NCBI RefSeq assembly: GCF_016110345.1
Contig: NZ_AP019011.1
Location: 496,001-560,000 of the forward strand
Direction: 5' to 3'
Length of the DNA: 64,000 nucleotides
Source: Fluviibacter phosphoraccumulans
GTDB lineage: Bacteria > Pseudomonadota > Gammaproteobacteria > Burkholderiales > Rhodocyclaceae
The notes beneath the pieces were generated by a model that did no database searches, was not told the origin of the DNA, and worked only from the letters and a program-made list of their open reading frames with translations. The translations under genes were made by a program, and so were the position numbers. This document shows positions 38,950-48,766 of this stretch, one piece after another (position 1 is the stretch's first letter; each line of letters begins with the position of its first letter).

Positions 38950-40887
38950 TCAGGGCTGGCCAAGGGCAATGGCAAGTTCGTGTTTGGAGAAGGGCTTGGT
39001 TAGGCTGAAAAACAAATATTCATTGCCGTGCTTGTCATTGAGCAGGTCTTCAAAGCCACTCATGATGACAATGTGCAGGTTAGGGCGAAGCGCCTTGGCA
39101 TCACGAGCCATTTCACGTCCATTACGGCTACCCGGCATGATCACATCGGTGACAACAATCGCAATATCGTTGATGTTACGAATAAGTTCAAGCGCATGCG
39201 CCGAATTATCAGCTTCCAAAACAGGGTGGCCTAGATCGAGCAACTGGTTACGGATCACCTGGCGCACATCCGGGTCGTCTTCAACCAGAAGCACAAGTTG
39301 GCCACTTCGCGACATGAGTACGCCGGTCTGGCTTGCTGGAATATATTCTTCAGGCGTTTCATCATGAACCGGTAACACAAGGCTCATGGTTGTCCCGTTT
39401 TCTGGTTCGCTCGTTACCGTGATGCCGCCACCAGATTGCTTGGCAAAACCGTAAATCATCGATAGCCCCAAACCACTCCCGCGACCAAAGTCTTTGGTCG
39501 TGAAAAAAGGTTCGAAGATGCGTGCCTGGATTTCCGGTTCCATTCCCGCGCCGCTATCACTGACATCGATTCTTATAAAGTCACCTTGAACAACGTCATA
39601 TTCCCGGCAAGCAGCTTCATCGAGTGAAACGCGACGTGCGTGGATGGTCAGGCTGCCGCCATCGGGCATGGCATCGCGGGCATTGACGGCAAGGTTAAGC
39701 AGCGCATTTTCCAGTTGGTGCGCATCAATACGGGCGATTAGAGGTTCTTGATTGAACTCCAGGCTGAGCGTAATGCGTGAAGACAGAGAGCGTTGCAGCA
39801 GCGGAATAATATCTTCGATCAGGTTGCGAATGTTGATGACAGTAGGACGCAGTGGTTGCTGTCGGGAAAACGAAAGCAGCCGTTGCACCAGCTGGGCACC
39901 ACGCTTTCCAGCCTCTAGCGCGGGTTCTATCAGATTCAATATGGCCGGATTTGCATTCGCCTGTTCTTTCAGAATCGACAGATTGCCTACGACGATCGTG
40001 AGCAGATTATTGAAATCATGGGCGATACCGCTGCTGAGCTGGCCGATGGCCTCCATTTTCTGAGCCTGAACCAGTGCCGCTTGCATACGTTTCTGCTCAG
40101 AAATGTCGAAAGACAGAACGAAACACCCAACGATAAGGCCCGCACCGTCGATTTCCGGTACCAATATGCTGCGTGCGTAAACCTTTTCGCCATTACGAAT
40201 CATGGCGTATTCGTAGGTAACCTGTTCGCCCGAGAGGGCCCGGGCGATATGGTGCTTCACGCTATCCTGAGCGCGAATGCCAATGATGTTATGAATGGAG
40301 TTACCAATTACCTCGTCGGCTGTCTTGTTGAACCAGTTGCAGTAGCCAAGGTTTGCGTATCGATAGGTCTGGCTACTGTCAAAATACGCAATTAATGCCG
40401 GAATGGTATCGGTAATGAGCCGCATCTGGCTTTCGCTGCGACGTAAGGCTTCCGTCCGTTGAACGACACGTTGTTCCAGTTCAGTGTTTTGATCCTTGAT
40501 CAGATTCTCATAACGCCGCTGATCGGTGATGTCAGTATAGAGCGTTATAAAACCGCGGTGTGGGAGCGGCTCACCGTGAATACGCAGGATTTGTCCATCC
40601 GGACGGGTGCGTTCGAAATTGTGAGGCTTCGTGTCCCGAGCCGCATCGACCCGCGACCGAATTTGGGCTTCAACATCACCTTCACCATATTCACCACGTT
40701 CGGCGTTATAGCGGATAAAAGATTCAAAATCCGCCCCGACAAAAGCCAGTGAGGCGGGAAAATCAAGCAGGCGAAGAAAAGGCACGTTCCACGCAACCAT
40801 CTTCAGGTCAGAGTTAAAGACAGTAATCCCTTGGTCTAAAAGGTGTAAACCTGCCTCGATCTGATCTAAACGACTGGTGTGGTTCAT
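38950..40887 (-). CDS. Soluble hybrid histidine kinase (PAS-PAS-HisKA-HATPase-REC)
   Basis: A 645-residue sensor kinase without membrane helices. Residues about 10-120 are a PAS_7-like domain (LDQGITVFNSDLKMVAWN), then a coiled coil (about 125-155), a PAS_4-like domain (155-265), HisKA with H290 in GIAHDFNNLL, an ATPase domain (NARDAMPDGG, GSGLGLSMIYG), and a receiver with D581. The N-terminal PAS and hybrid layout recall the cytoplasmic half of CrbS/MctS kinases, whose SLC5 transporter domain is absent here. It is divergent from the acyl-CoA ligase gene. Confidence 0.88.
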   Translation of the reverse strand: MNHTSRLDQIEAGLHLLDQGITVFNSDLKMVAWNVPFLRLLDFPASLAFVGADFESFIRYNAERGEYGEGDVEAQIRSRVDAARDTKPHNFERTRPDGQILRIHGEPLPHRGFITLYTDITDQRRYENLIKDQNTELEQRVVQRTEALRRSESQMRLITDTIPALIAYFDSSQTYRYANLGYCNWFNKTADEVIGNSIHNIIGIRAQDSVKHHIARALSGEQVTYEYAMIRNGEKVYARSILVPEIDGAGLIVGCFVLSFDISEQKRMQAALVQAQKMEAIGQLSSGIAHDFNNLLTIVVGNLSILKEQANANPAILNLIEPALEAGKRGAQLVQRLLSFSRQQPLRPTVINIRNLIEDIIPLLQRSLSSRITLSLEFNQEPLIARIDAHQLENALLNLAVNARDAMPDGGSLTIHARRVSLDEAACREYDVVQGDFIRIDVSDSGAGMEPEIQARIFEPFFTTKDFGRGSGLGLSMIYGFAKQSGGGITVTSEPENGTTMSLVLPVHDETPEEYIPASQTGVLMSRSGQLVLLVEDDPDVRQVIRNQLLDLGHPVLEADNSAHALELIRNINDIAIVVTDVIMPGSRNGREMARDAKALRPNLHIVIMSGFEDLLNDKHGNEYLFFSLTKPFSKHELAIALGQP

Positions 40888-41110
40888 AAGCGTGGAATTA
40901 GTTATGCATTAACAGACGAAGGACTTCCTTGCAAAGACTTTAACAATTTCTGGTCTAGAACGTTCAAAAGTTTCACTGTTGAAAACATTCGTTACATTTC
41001 TGCAAGCATGGAGTTACAAAACTTTGTCATTCTGGTGCATGAGACTGGGATACACCAGTACAACAAAGAATTATTCAAGAGACAAATTACACAGACAAAG
41101 GAGATAAACC
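40888..41110. promoter_or_regulatory. Divergent promoter region between kinase and acyl-CoA ligase
   Basis: 223 AT-rich bases between two divergent genes, so both promoters should lie here. A good ribosome site AAAGGAG (41097-41103) serves the ligase. I could not assign sigma-70 or sigma-54 boxes with confidence. Confidence 0.45.
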
Positions 41111-42748
41111 ATGGGGTCTATTTACGACCAGGGGCTGGATAAAAACCCGGCAAATTATGTACCGCTGTCGCCATTGAGCTTTTTGCGGCGCTCCGCCATG
41201 GTTTATCCTCAACGCGTTTCGATCATTCAGGATAGCAAAAAATATACTTGGGCCGAAACCTATGAACGGGTCAAGCGCTTTGCCTCAGCATTGGCCAATT
41301 TAGGTGTAGGCAAGAATGACACGGTAGCCTGTATGTTACCGAACATTGCAGCTATGTACGAAGCGCACTTTGCAGTGCCGATGACTGGTGCCGTAGTCAA
41401 TACACTGAATACACGTCTAGACGCTGAAGCTATCGCCTTTCAGCTGCAGCATGGCGAAGCCAAGGTGCTGCTAACCGATCCTGAATTTGCCGCCGTCATC
41501 AAAGGCGCGCTTGATCTGTTGCCAGGCAAGAAACCTATCGTCATCGACGTGATGGATCCTGAATACGAGAGCCAGGAACGCCTCGGTACTCATGATTACG
41601 ACAAAATGCTGACCGAAGGCAACCCCGGTTTTCAATGGGAGTTACCAACAGATGAGTGGGATTCGATTGCGCTCAATTACACCTCGGGCACGACGGGCAA
41701 CCCGAAGGGGGTGGTTTACCACCATCGTGGTGCCTATCTGAACGCGGTATCCAACGTTGTGTCGTGGGGAATGCCGCCACATGCCGTGTACCTGTGGACG
41801 CTGCCAATGTTCCACTGCAACGGCTGGTGTTTCCCTTGGGCAATGGCGGTTAACGCGGGTGTAAGCGTTTGTTTGCGCAAAGTCGACCCGACCAGAATCT
41901 TTGAGTTGATTAAAGAACACAACATCACCCACATGTGTGGCGCACCCATTGTGTACGGCATGCTGATCAACGCACCAGAATCTTGTCGTTCAGGTCTGAA
42001 CCATAAGATCAATGGCTTGATTGCAGGGGCTGCACCCCCGGCTGCCATTATTGAAGGTTGTGAAAAGATGGGTTTCGATATCACTCATGTGTACGGGCTA
42101 ACCGAAACCTACGGCCCGGCTTCAGTTTGCGCTAAGCAGCCTGAGTGGGATGTATTGTCACTAGAGTTTCGCGCGGCTCGCAACGGCCGTCAGGGCGTCA
42201 ATTACCACCTGCAGGAATCCGTTACCGTACTGGATCCGGAAACAATGCTGCCCGTGCCCTGGGATGGCGAAACCGTTGGCGAAATCATGTTCCGCGGTAA
42301 CGTCGTCATGAAGGGGTACTTGAAGAACCCGGATGCAACCGCAGAAGCCTTTTCAGGCGGCTGGTTCCATACGGGCGATCTGGCCGTGGTCCATAGCGAT
42401 GGCTACGTCAAAATCAAAGACCGTTCCAAAGACGTCATCATCTCTGGCGGCGAAAACATTTCTTCGCTCGAAGTAGAAGAAGTGCTGTTCCGTCACCCGG
42501 CAGTCAACATCGCCGCTGTGGTTGCCAAGCCCGACGAAAAATGGGGTGAAGTACCTTGTGCCTATATCGAATTACGCCCAGGCGCCGAGGCCACAGAGAC
42601 AGAAGTGATTGAATTCTGCCGCGAACATCTGGCCCGTTTCAAGGTGCCCAAAAAAGTTGTCTTCATAGAAATCCCGAAGACATCCACAGGCAAAGTCCAA
42701 AAATTCCGGTTACGCGAGCTGGCTAAGTCCGCGGCTGCTATCGAATAA
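41111..42748 (+). CDS. Acyl-CoA synthetase, AMP-forming (DmdB-like/medium-chain)
   Basis: Activates a carboxylic acid to its CoA thioester using ATP. The 545-residue ANL enzyme has the phosphate loop YTSGTTGNPKGV at residues 190-201, the TETYGP motif, WFHTGD, and the C-terminal lysine region PKTSTGKVQKFRLREL. It is of the type often labelled DmdB (3-methylthiopropionyl-CoA ligase) or medium-chain fatty-acid ligase; substrate cannot be fixed from sequence. First gene of a co-directed run with etfBA and an acyl-CoA dehydrogenase. Confidence 0.9.
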   Translation: MGSIYDQGLDKNPANYVPLSPLSFLRRSAMVYPQRVSIIQDSKKYTWAETYERVKRFASALANLGVGKNDTVACMLPNIAAMYEAHFAVPMTGAVVNTLNTRLDAEAIAFQLQHGEAKVLLTDPEFAAVIKGALDLLPGKKPIVIDVMDPEYESQERLGTHDYDKMLTEGNPGFQWELPTDEWDSIALNYTSGTTGNPKGVVYHHRGAYLNAVSNVVSWGMPPHAVYLWTLPMFHCNGWCFPWAMAVNAGVSVCLRKVDPTRIFELIKEHNITHMCGAPIVYGMLINAPESCRSGLNHKINGLIAGAAPPAAIIEGCEKMGFDITHVYGLTETYGPASVCAKQPEWDVLSLEFRAARNGRQGVNYHLQESVTVLDPETMLPVPWDGETVGEIMFRGNVVMKGYLKNPDATAEAFSGGWFHTGDLAVVHSDGYVKIKDRSKDVIISGGENISSLEVEEVLFRHPAVNIAAVVAKPDEKWGEVPCAYIELRPGAEATETEVIEFCREHLARFKVPKKVVFIEIPKTSTGKVQKFRLRELAKSAAAIE

Positions 42749-42772
42749 TCCCGAAGTGCGTTAGGAGTTCTT

Positions 42773-43522
42773 ATGAAAGTATTGGTACCGGTTAAACGCG
42801 TTGTCGATTACAACGTCAAGGTTCGCGTCAAGGCAGATGAGACCGATGTCGATCTAGCCAACGTCAAAATGTCGATGAATCCCTTTGATGAAATCGCCGT
42901 TGAAGAAGCGGTACGCCTCAAAGAAAAAGGGATCGTCACAGAAGTAGTTGCCGTCACGTGTGGCTTGGCTGCCTGTCAGGATACGCTTCGCTCGGCCATG
43001 GCCATGGGCGCTGATCGCGGCATTCTCATCGAAAGCAGTATCGAGCTGCAGCCGTTGGCAGTAGCCAAGTTGCTTAAGTCCATTTGTGAAATGGAAGCCC
43101 CGTCTATGGTCATCTGTGGCAAACAGGCCATTGACGATGACTCTAACCAAACCGGCCAGATGCTGGCTGCTTTGTTGGATTGGCCGCAAGCCACATTCGC
43201 CTCAAAAGTTGAACTCGCTGGCGATAAGATCACCGTTACCCGTGAAATTGACGGTGGGCTGGAAACGCTGAGCATGGCTTTGCCCGCAGTGGTCACGACG
43301 GATTTGCGTTTGAACGAACCGCGTTACGCAACGCTGCCCAACATCATGAAAGCCAAGAAGAAGCCGCTGGATACAATCGCCGCCGAAAGCCTGGGCGTAG
43401 ACACCGCACCGCGTCTAAAGACCATCAAGGTTAGCGAGCCGCCCAGACGTGCAGGCGGAGTCAAAGTGGCCGATGTGGCCGATTTGCTTAACAAGCTTCG
43501 TAACGAAGCCAAAGTCATTTAA
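42773..43522 (+). CDS. etfB: Electron transfer flavoprotein beta subunit
   Basis: AMP-binding subunit of the soluble flavoprotein that takes electrons from acyl-CoA dehydrogenases. The 249-residue protein has the typical start [20 protein letters not shown] and the signature [29 protein letters not shown] precedes the start. It sits ten bases before etfA and downstream of the ligase, so it is probably dedicated to this pathway. Confidence 0.96.
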   Translation: MKVLVPVKRVVDYNVKVRVKADETDVDLANVKMSMNPFDEIAVEEAVRLKEKGIVTEVVAVTCGLAACQDTLRSAMAMGADRGILIESSIELQPLAVAKLLKSICEMEAPSMVICGKQAIDDDSNQTGQMLAALLDWPQATFASKVELAGDKITVTREIDGGLETLSMALPAVVTTDLRLNEPRYATLPNIMKAKKKPLDTIAAESLGVDTAPRLKTIKVSEPPRRAGGVKVADVADLLNKLRNEAKVI

Positions 43523-43531
43523 GGAGCCGTC

Positions 43532-44461
43532 ATGGCTGTTCTGGTACTTGCTGAACACGATAACAAGTCGCTGAAAGCGGCAACGCTCAATACCATTGCT
43601 GCGGCCGTCAAACTGTCTGGGGATGTAGATGTGCTCGTCGCTGGTGAAAGTTGTGGTGATATCGCATCCAAAGTTGCAGCACTACAGGGCGTTAAGCGCG
43701 TACTGGTAGTCGATAGCGCTGCCTATGGCGATCAGGCTGCCGAACCACTGGCCAAGCTGGTGGTTTCTCTGGCTGATAACTATAGCCATCTGCTGGCCCC
43801 ATCCAGCAGCTACGGCAAGAACACGATGCCGCGTGTCGCTGCGTTACTCGACGTGGCGCAGATCTCCGACATCGTTGGTATTGTTGCTGAAGACACCTTC
43901 GTCCGGCCGATCTACGCAGGTAACGCATTAGCAACGGTTGTTTCGTCGGATGCCAAAAAGGTAATCACCGTTCGTTCAACTGCATTTGATCCGGTTGCCG
44001 TTGGTGCCAGTGCAGCCATTGAAAATGCCGCCGGGGCTGATGCAGGTAACAAATCGTCACTGGTAGGTCGCGAGCTGACCAAATCAGAGCGTCCAGAACT
44101 TGGCGCTGCCAAAGTCGTGGTCTCTGGCGGTCGCGGTCTGGGTAGTGGCGATAACTTCAAATCAATTATGGAACCACTGGCCGACAAGCTGGGTGCCGCC
44201 ATTGGTGCCTCTCGTGCGGCGGTAGATGCCGGCTTCGTATCCAATGATTGTCAGGTAGGTCAGACCGGCAAGATTGTCGCGCCACAGCTTTACATCGCCG
44301 TGGGTATGTCTGGCGCAATACAGCATCTTGCCGGCATGAAAGACTCGAAGATCATTGTAGCCATCAATAAAGATCCGGATGCACCGATCTTCCAGGTGGC
44401 CGACTACGGTCTGGTGGCAGACCTCTTCGAGGCAGTGCCGCAGCTGATCTCGTCACTCTGA
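43532..44461 (+). CDS. etfA: Electron transfer flavoprotein alpha subunit
   Basis: FAD-binding subunit of ETF. The 309-residue protein has the C-terminal FAD domain with [44 protein letters not shown] and [21 protein letters not shown] strong AAGGAG site precedes ATG 43532. Length and motifs are those of classical, non-bifurcating ETF. Confidence 0.96.
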   Translation: MAVLVLAEHDNKSLKAATLNTIAAAVKLSGDVDVLVAGESCGDIASKVAALQGVKRVLVVDSAAYGDQAAEPLAKLVVSLADNYSHLLAPSSSYGKNTMPRVAALLDVAQISDIVGIVAEDTFVRPIYAGNALATVVSSDAKKVITVRSTAFDPVAVGASAAIENAAGADAGNKSSLVGRELTKSERPELGAAKVVVSGGRGLGSGDNFKSIMEPLADKLGAAIGASRAAVDAGFVSNDCQVGQTGKIVAPQLYIAVGMSGAIQHLAGMKDSKIIVAINKDPDAPIFQVADYGLVADLFEAVPQLISSL

Positions 44462-44510
44462 TCACTCGCAGCAGTTACATCATTCTTTTCAGGTTTTACG
44501 GAGTCCTACG

Positions 44511-46316
44511 ATGAGTACTTATATTGCCCCCGTCCGCGATATGCAGTTTGTAATGAACGAACTGGCAGGTCTTGAGGCTGTCACCCAGTTGCCCGGTTAC
44601 GAAGAAAGCTCGCCGGATCTGGTGGAAGCTATCATGGATGAGGCCGGTAAGTTTGCCTCGGAAGTGATTGATCCGATCAACTCGGTGGGCGACCGCCAGG
44701 GTTGTACCTGGAAAGACGGTGTCGTTACTGCGGCCGATGGTTATAAAGATGCCTACAAGCTGTTTGTAGAAACGGGCTGGAACGCCATGCCTTGTTCCAC
44801 TGAGTTTGGTGGCCAGGGACTGCCGACGCTGGTATCCATGGCGGTGCAGGAAATGTGGAAATCAGCCAGTATCTCGTTTGCGCTGTGCCCCATGCTAACC
44901 ACAGGTGCCATTGAAGCCATCGCGCATCATGGGTCAGACGAGCTCAAAAACACCTATCTGCCGAAGATGGTGGAAGGTACCTGGACCGGTACGATGAATC
45001 TGACTGAGCCGCAAGCCGGTTCCGATCTGAGTGCTGTGCGTTCTAAAGCCATTCCGCAGGATGATGGCAGCTACCGCATTTCTGGCACGAAGATTTTCAT
45101 TACCTGGGGCGAGCACGATATGGCGGAGAACATCATCCACCTCGTGCTCGCACGTTTGCCAGATGCGCCTCCGGGCGTGAAGGGCATCTCGTTGTTCGTG
45201 GCGCCGAAGTATCTGGTCAATGCCGATGGCAGCTTAGGGGCGCGTAACGATCTGATTTGTGCCTCGATCGAGCACAAGATGGGCATCCATGGCAGCGCCA
45301 CGGCTGTGATGTCTTTCGGTGAGAAGGACGGAGCCATCGGCTATCTGGTCGGTGAAGCCAACAAGGGTCTGGGCTACATGTTCACAATGATGAACCATGC
45401 CCGTTTGAATGTGGGCCTGGAAGGCGTGGGCGTTTCCGAGCGCGCCTATCAGCACGCATTGGCCTACGCCCGTGAGCGCGTGCAAGGCGCACCGATTGGT
45501 GATAAATCTGGCGTGGCCAAGCCGATCATTCATCACCCGGATGTGCGTCGTATGCTGATGGATATGAAGTCGCGTACCGAAGCCATGCGCGCGCTGGCCT
45601 ACTGGGTTGCTGCACAGATGGATCATGCCCACAACGATCCGGATGCCGCCAAGGCCAAGGAAGCCCAGGCGATGGTCGACTTTCTGACGCCGGTAGTGAA
45701 GGGCTGGTGTACCGAGAGCAGTGTGGAGATCACATCGACCGGTATCCAGGTGCACGGCGGTATGGGTTTCATTGAAGAAACCGGAGCCTGCCAGTACATG
45801 CGTGATTCGCGCATCACCCCAATTTATGAAGGCACGACGGCAATCCAGGCAAACGACCTGGTCGGCCGCAAGCTGGCGAAAGACAAGGACGATGCCGGTA
45901 AGACCGGCGTCGGCGCTGCTGCACTGACTACCAAGATTCGTGCGACTGTTGATGAACTGAGCAAAGATGCAAAGCTGTCGGATATCGGCCAGCAACTCGG
46001 TGCGGCGCTGGTGCAGTTTGAAAAAGCCACCCAGTGGCTGCTGGCCAACTACGACAGCAACCCGCAGACAGCACTGGCAGGTGCCGTGCCGTATCTGTTC
46101 CTCACCGGTGTGGTGACGGGCGGTTGGCTGATGGCACGTGCTGCACAGATCGCTCAGAAACATCTGGATGGCGGCAGTGGCGATGATTTCTACAAGGCCA
46201 AGCTGGCGACCGCCCGTTACTTTGCCGCGCACCAGCTGCCGAAGGCTGCAGCCTATGCCGCCGAAGTCACCGAAGGCAGTGCTTCGGTGCTGTCTCTTGA
46301 AGAATCGCTGTTCTAA
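44511..46316 (+). CDS. Acyl-CoA dehydrogenase with C-terminal extension (DmdC-like)
   Basis: FAD-dependent alpha,beta-desaturase of acyl-CoA thioesters. At 601 residues it is longer than the roughly 380-residue short/medium-chain enzymes and belongs to the branch with an extra C-terminal domain, which includes DmdC (3-methylthiopropionyl-CoA dehydrogenase) and fatty-acid enzymes. FAD/substrate motifs are MNLTEPQAGSDLSAVRS and VHGGMGFIEETGACQYMRD. It passes electrons to the adjacent ETF. Substrate is not determined. Confidence 0.92.
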   Translation: MSTYIAPVRDMQFVMNELAGLEAVTQLPGYEESSPDLVEAIMDEAGKFASEVIDPINSVGDRQGCTWKDGVVTAADGYKDAYKLFVETGWNAMPCSTEFGGQGLPTLVSMAVQEMWKSASISFALCPMLTTGAIEAIAHHGSDELKNTYLPKMVEGTWTGTMNLTEPQAGSDLSAVRSKAIPQDDGSYRISGTKIFITWGEHDMAENIIHLVLARLPDAPPGVKGISLFVAPKYLVNADGSLGARNDLICASIEHKMGIHGSATAVMSFGEKDGAIGYLVGEANKGLGYMFTMMNHARLNVGLEGVGVSERAYQHALAYARERVQGAPIGDKSGVAKPIIHHPDVRRMLMDMKSRTEAMRALAYWVAAQMDHAHNDPDAAKAKEAQAMVDFLTPVVKGWCTESSVEITSTGIQVHGGMGFIEETGACQYMRDSRITPIYEGTTAIQANDLVGRKLAKDKDDAGKTGVGAAALTTKIRATVDELSKDAKLSDIGQQLGAALVQFEKATQWLLANYDSNPQTALAGAVPYLFLTGVVTGGWLMARAAQIAQKHLDGGSGDDFYKAKLATARYFAAHQLPKAAAYAAEVTEGSASVLSLEESLF

Positions 46317-46327
46317 GGAATCGACTC

Positions 46328-47965
46328 ATGCGTACTGATCGCGAATCGATGGAATATGACGTCGTTATCGTCGGCGCCGGCCCATCCGGTCTGACGGCTG
46401 CGATTCGTCTGAAACAGCGCGCCGCTGAAAGTGGCCGTGACATCAATGTCTGCCTGGTCGAGAAGGGGTCGGAAGTCGGTGCCCACATTCTGTCGGGTGC
46501 CGTCATCGAGCCGCGCGTGCTGAATGAGCTGTTGCCGGAATGGCGCGAGATGGGTGCACCGCTGATTACCGAAGCCAAGGACGACGAGTTCCTGTTGCTG
46601 TCGGAAACGGGTGCCCGCAAGCTACCGACACCGCCGCAGATGCATAACGAAGGCAACTACATCGTTAGCCTGGGCAAGGTATGCCGTTGGCTGGGCGAGC
46701 AGGCTGAAACGCTGGGCGTGGAAATCTATCCCGGTTTTGCGGCTGCTGAAGTGCTCTACAACGAAGATGGCTCGGTCAAAGGCGTTGCAACCGGTGACAT
46801 GGGTATTGGCAAGGATGGTGAGCAGACCGGCAACTATCAGCCGGGCATGGAACTGCATGCCAAGCAGACAATTTTTGCCGAAGGCTGCCGTGGCTCACTG
46901 AGCAAAGATCTGTTTAAAAAATTCAATCTGCGTGATGGTGTCGACCCGCAGACTTACGGCATCGGTATCAAGGAACTGTGGGAAGTGCCGTCCGATAAGC
47001 ACAAGCCGGGTCTGATCATCCACACGGCCGGTTGGCCGTTGCCATCGGATACTTACGGTGGTTCGTTCCTGTATCACCTGGAAGACAACATGGTGGCCGT
47101 GGGCTTTGTCGTTGGCCTCGACTACAAAAACCCGTGGTTGTCGCCGTATGAAGAATTCCAGCGTTACAAAACGCACCCATCGATTCGCAAGCACTTCGAA
47201 GGTGGCAGGCGAATTTCCTACGGCGCCCGAGCCCTATCTGAAGGCGGCTTCCAGTCGCTGCCCAAACTTACGTTCCCGGGTGGTTTGCTGGTCGGTGATA
47301 CGGCCGGTTTCCTGAATGTACCCAAGATCAAAGGCACGCACATGGCCATGCAGTCGGCCATGGTAGCGGCCGACGCCGTGTTCAATCTGCTTGGTGTTGA
47401 TGCCCCGCAGAACGAAGCTACGGCTTATCCAGAGAATCTCAAGAAAACCTGGCTATGGGACGAGCTCTTCAGCGTCCGTAACATCCGCCCGGCCTTCAAG
47501 TGGGGTTTGTGGGGTGGGTTGGCCTACGGTGCCATCGACACCTACCTGTTCCGTGGTAAAGCACCCTGGACCATGCGCCATCATGCCGACCATGATCAGC
47601 TGCAACCTAAATCACAGGCCAAGCAGATAAATTACCCGAAGCCGGATGGAGTGCTGACCTTTGATCGTCTATCGTCCGTATTCCTGTCGAGCACGAACCA
47701 CGAAGAAAACCAGCGCTGTCACTTGCAGCTGCAGAACCCCGACGTGGCCATGAGCGTTAACTTCGCGCGCTATGGTTCGCCAGAAACGCGTTACTGCCCG
47801 GCCGGTGTGTATGAAATTGTCGGTGAAGAGGCCGGCACGCCCAAGCTGCAGATTAACGCGCAGAACTGCCTGCACTGCAAAACCTGTGACATTAAGGACC
47901 CAACCCAGAACATCAACTGGGCGGTGCCCGAAGGTGGCGGCGGTCCCAATTATTCAACCATGTAA
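46328..47965 (+). CDS. Electron transfer flavoprotein-ubiquinone oxidoreductase
   Basis: Membrane-bound link from ETF to the quinone pool. The 545-residue protein has the FAD motif VVIVGAGPSGLTAAIRLKQRA, a hydrophobic membrane-contact region in the middle and the 4Fe-4S ligands near the C-terminus (CPAGVYE; CLHCKTCDIKDPTQNINW). Together with etfBA and the dehydrogenase it makes a complete route from acyl-CoA to the respiratory chain. AAGGA precedes ATG 46328. Confidence 0.95.
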   Translation: MRTDRESMEYDVVIVGAGPSGLTAAIRLKQRAAESGRDINVCLVEKGSEVGAHILSGAVIEPRVLNELLPEWREMGAPLITEAKDDEFLLLSETGARKLPTPPQMHNEGNYIVSLGKVCRWLGEQAETLGVEIYPGFAAAEVLYNEDGSVKGVATGDMGIGKDGEQTGNYQPGMELHAKQTIFAEGCRGSLSKDLFKKFNLRDGVDPQTYGIGIKELWEVPSDKHKPGLIIHTAGWPLPSDTYGGSFLYHLEDNMVAVGFVVGLDYKNPWLSPYEEFQRYKTHPSIRKHFEGGRRISYGARALSEGGFQSLPKLTFPGGLLVGDTAGFLNVPKIKGTHMAMQSAMVAADAVFNLLGVDAPQNEATAYPENLKKTWLWDELFSVRNIRPAFKWGLWGGLAYGAIDTYLFRGKAPWTMRHHADHDQLQPKSQAKQINYPKPDGVLTFDRLSSVFLSSTNHEENQRCHLQLQNPDVAMSVNFARYGSPETRYCPAGVYEIVGEEAGTPKLQINAQNCLHCKTCDIKDPTQNINWAVPEGGGGPNYSTM

Positions 47966-47998
47966 TTAGCAATAAATACCCAACCCAAGTGAAAGACT

Positions 47999-48424
47999 AT
48001 GAGTACAGAACTCGGCTTTACGATTGATCAGATGGAAGTTGGCATGACGCGTAGTTATGCCAAAACGATCACTGAAACAGACATCATCATGTTTGCCGCC
48101 GCATCGGGCGATATTAATCCTGTCCACCTGAATCAGGAATACGCCGAAAAGACCATGTTTGGTGGGCGTATTGCGCACGGCATCCTGTCGGCAGGCCTTG
48201 TATCTGCCTGCATTGCCAACAAGCTGCCGGGTGCCGGAACAGTTTATCTCGGACAGACACTGAAGTTCAAAGCGCCGGTTCGCCCCGGCGACACCATGAC
48301 CGCCATCGTTACCGTGAAGTCGCTTGATGCTGAGAAAAATCGTGTCGTGCTCGATACGATTTGCCAGGTCGGCGGCAAGACTGTTCTTGAAGGCGAAGCC
48401 ACCGTTTTAGCACCAAAACAGTAA
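47999..48424 (+). CDS. MaoC-like (R)-specific enoyl-CoA hydratase
   Basis: A 141-residue single hot-dog hydratase of PhaJ type. The hydratase motif is AAASGDINPVHLNQEYAEKTMFGGRIAHGIL, with the catalytic Asp and His. It can hydrate the enoyl-CoA made by the dehydrogenase upstream, or feed polyhydroxyalkanoate synthesis. It lies 33 bases after the ETF-quinone oxidoreductase gene. Confidence 0.9.
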   Translation: MSTELGFTIDQMEVGMTRSYAKTITETDIIMFAAASGDINPVHLNQEYAEKTMFGGRIAHGILSAGLVSACIANKLPGAGTVYLGQTLKFKAPVRPGDTMTAIVTVKSLDAEKNRVVLDTICQVGGKTVLEGEATVLAPKQ

Positions 48425-48451
48425 GACCATAAGCAATCTAAGGAGAGAGAC

Positions 48452-48766
48452 GTGTCAGATAAAGTTTTGTACGAAAAGATTCGCAAGAATCCGAAATTCA
48501 CACAACTATGCCAGGAACGAGGACGGTTTTCCGTCATCCTGTCATTGATTGTGTTAGTACCCTATTACGTCTTCATGATGACGGTGGCCTTTAACCCGAC
48601 ATTCTTTGCCGATAAGTTTGGTGACAGCAAGATCATGACGATTGGTTGGCCGATTGGTGCTGTGATCATTATCGGTTCCTGGTTGCTGACCGGTGTTTAT
48701 ATCCGTCGTGCCAATGGTGCATTTGAAGAGCTGAATGAAGAAGTTATCGCGGAGGCACGTAAATGA
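48452..48766 (+). CDS. DUF485 membrane protein (YjcH type), GTG start
   Basis: A 104-residue protein with two membrane helices, of the family encoded just before ActP in many bacteria and presumed to assist the symporter. It starts at GTG 48452 behind AAGGAGAG. Its stop overlaps the next start (ATGA), which implies coupling with actP. Confidence 0.9.
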   Translation: MSDKVLYEKIRKNPKFTQLCQERGRFSVILSLIVLVPYYVFMMTVAFNPTFFADKFGDSKIMTIGWPIGAVIIIGSWLLTGVYIRRANGAFEELNEEVIAEARK

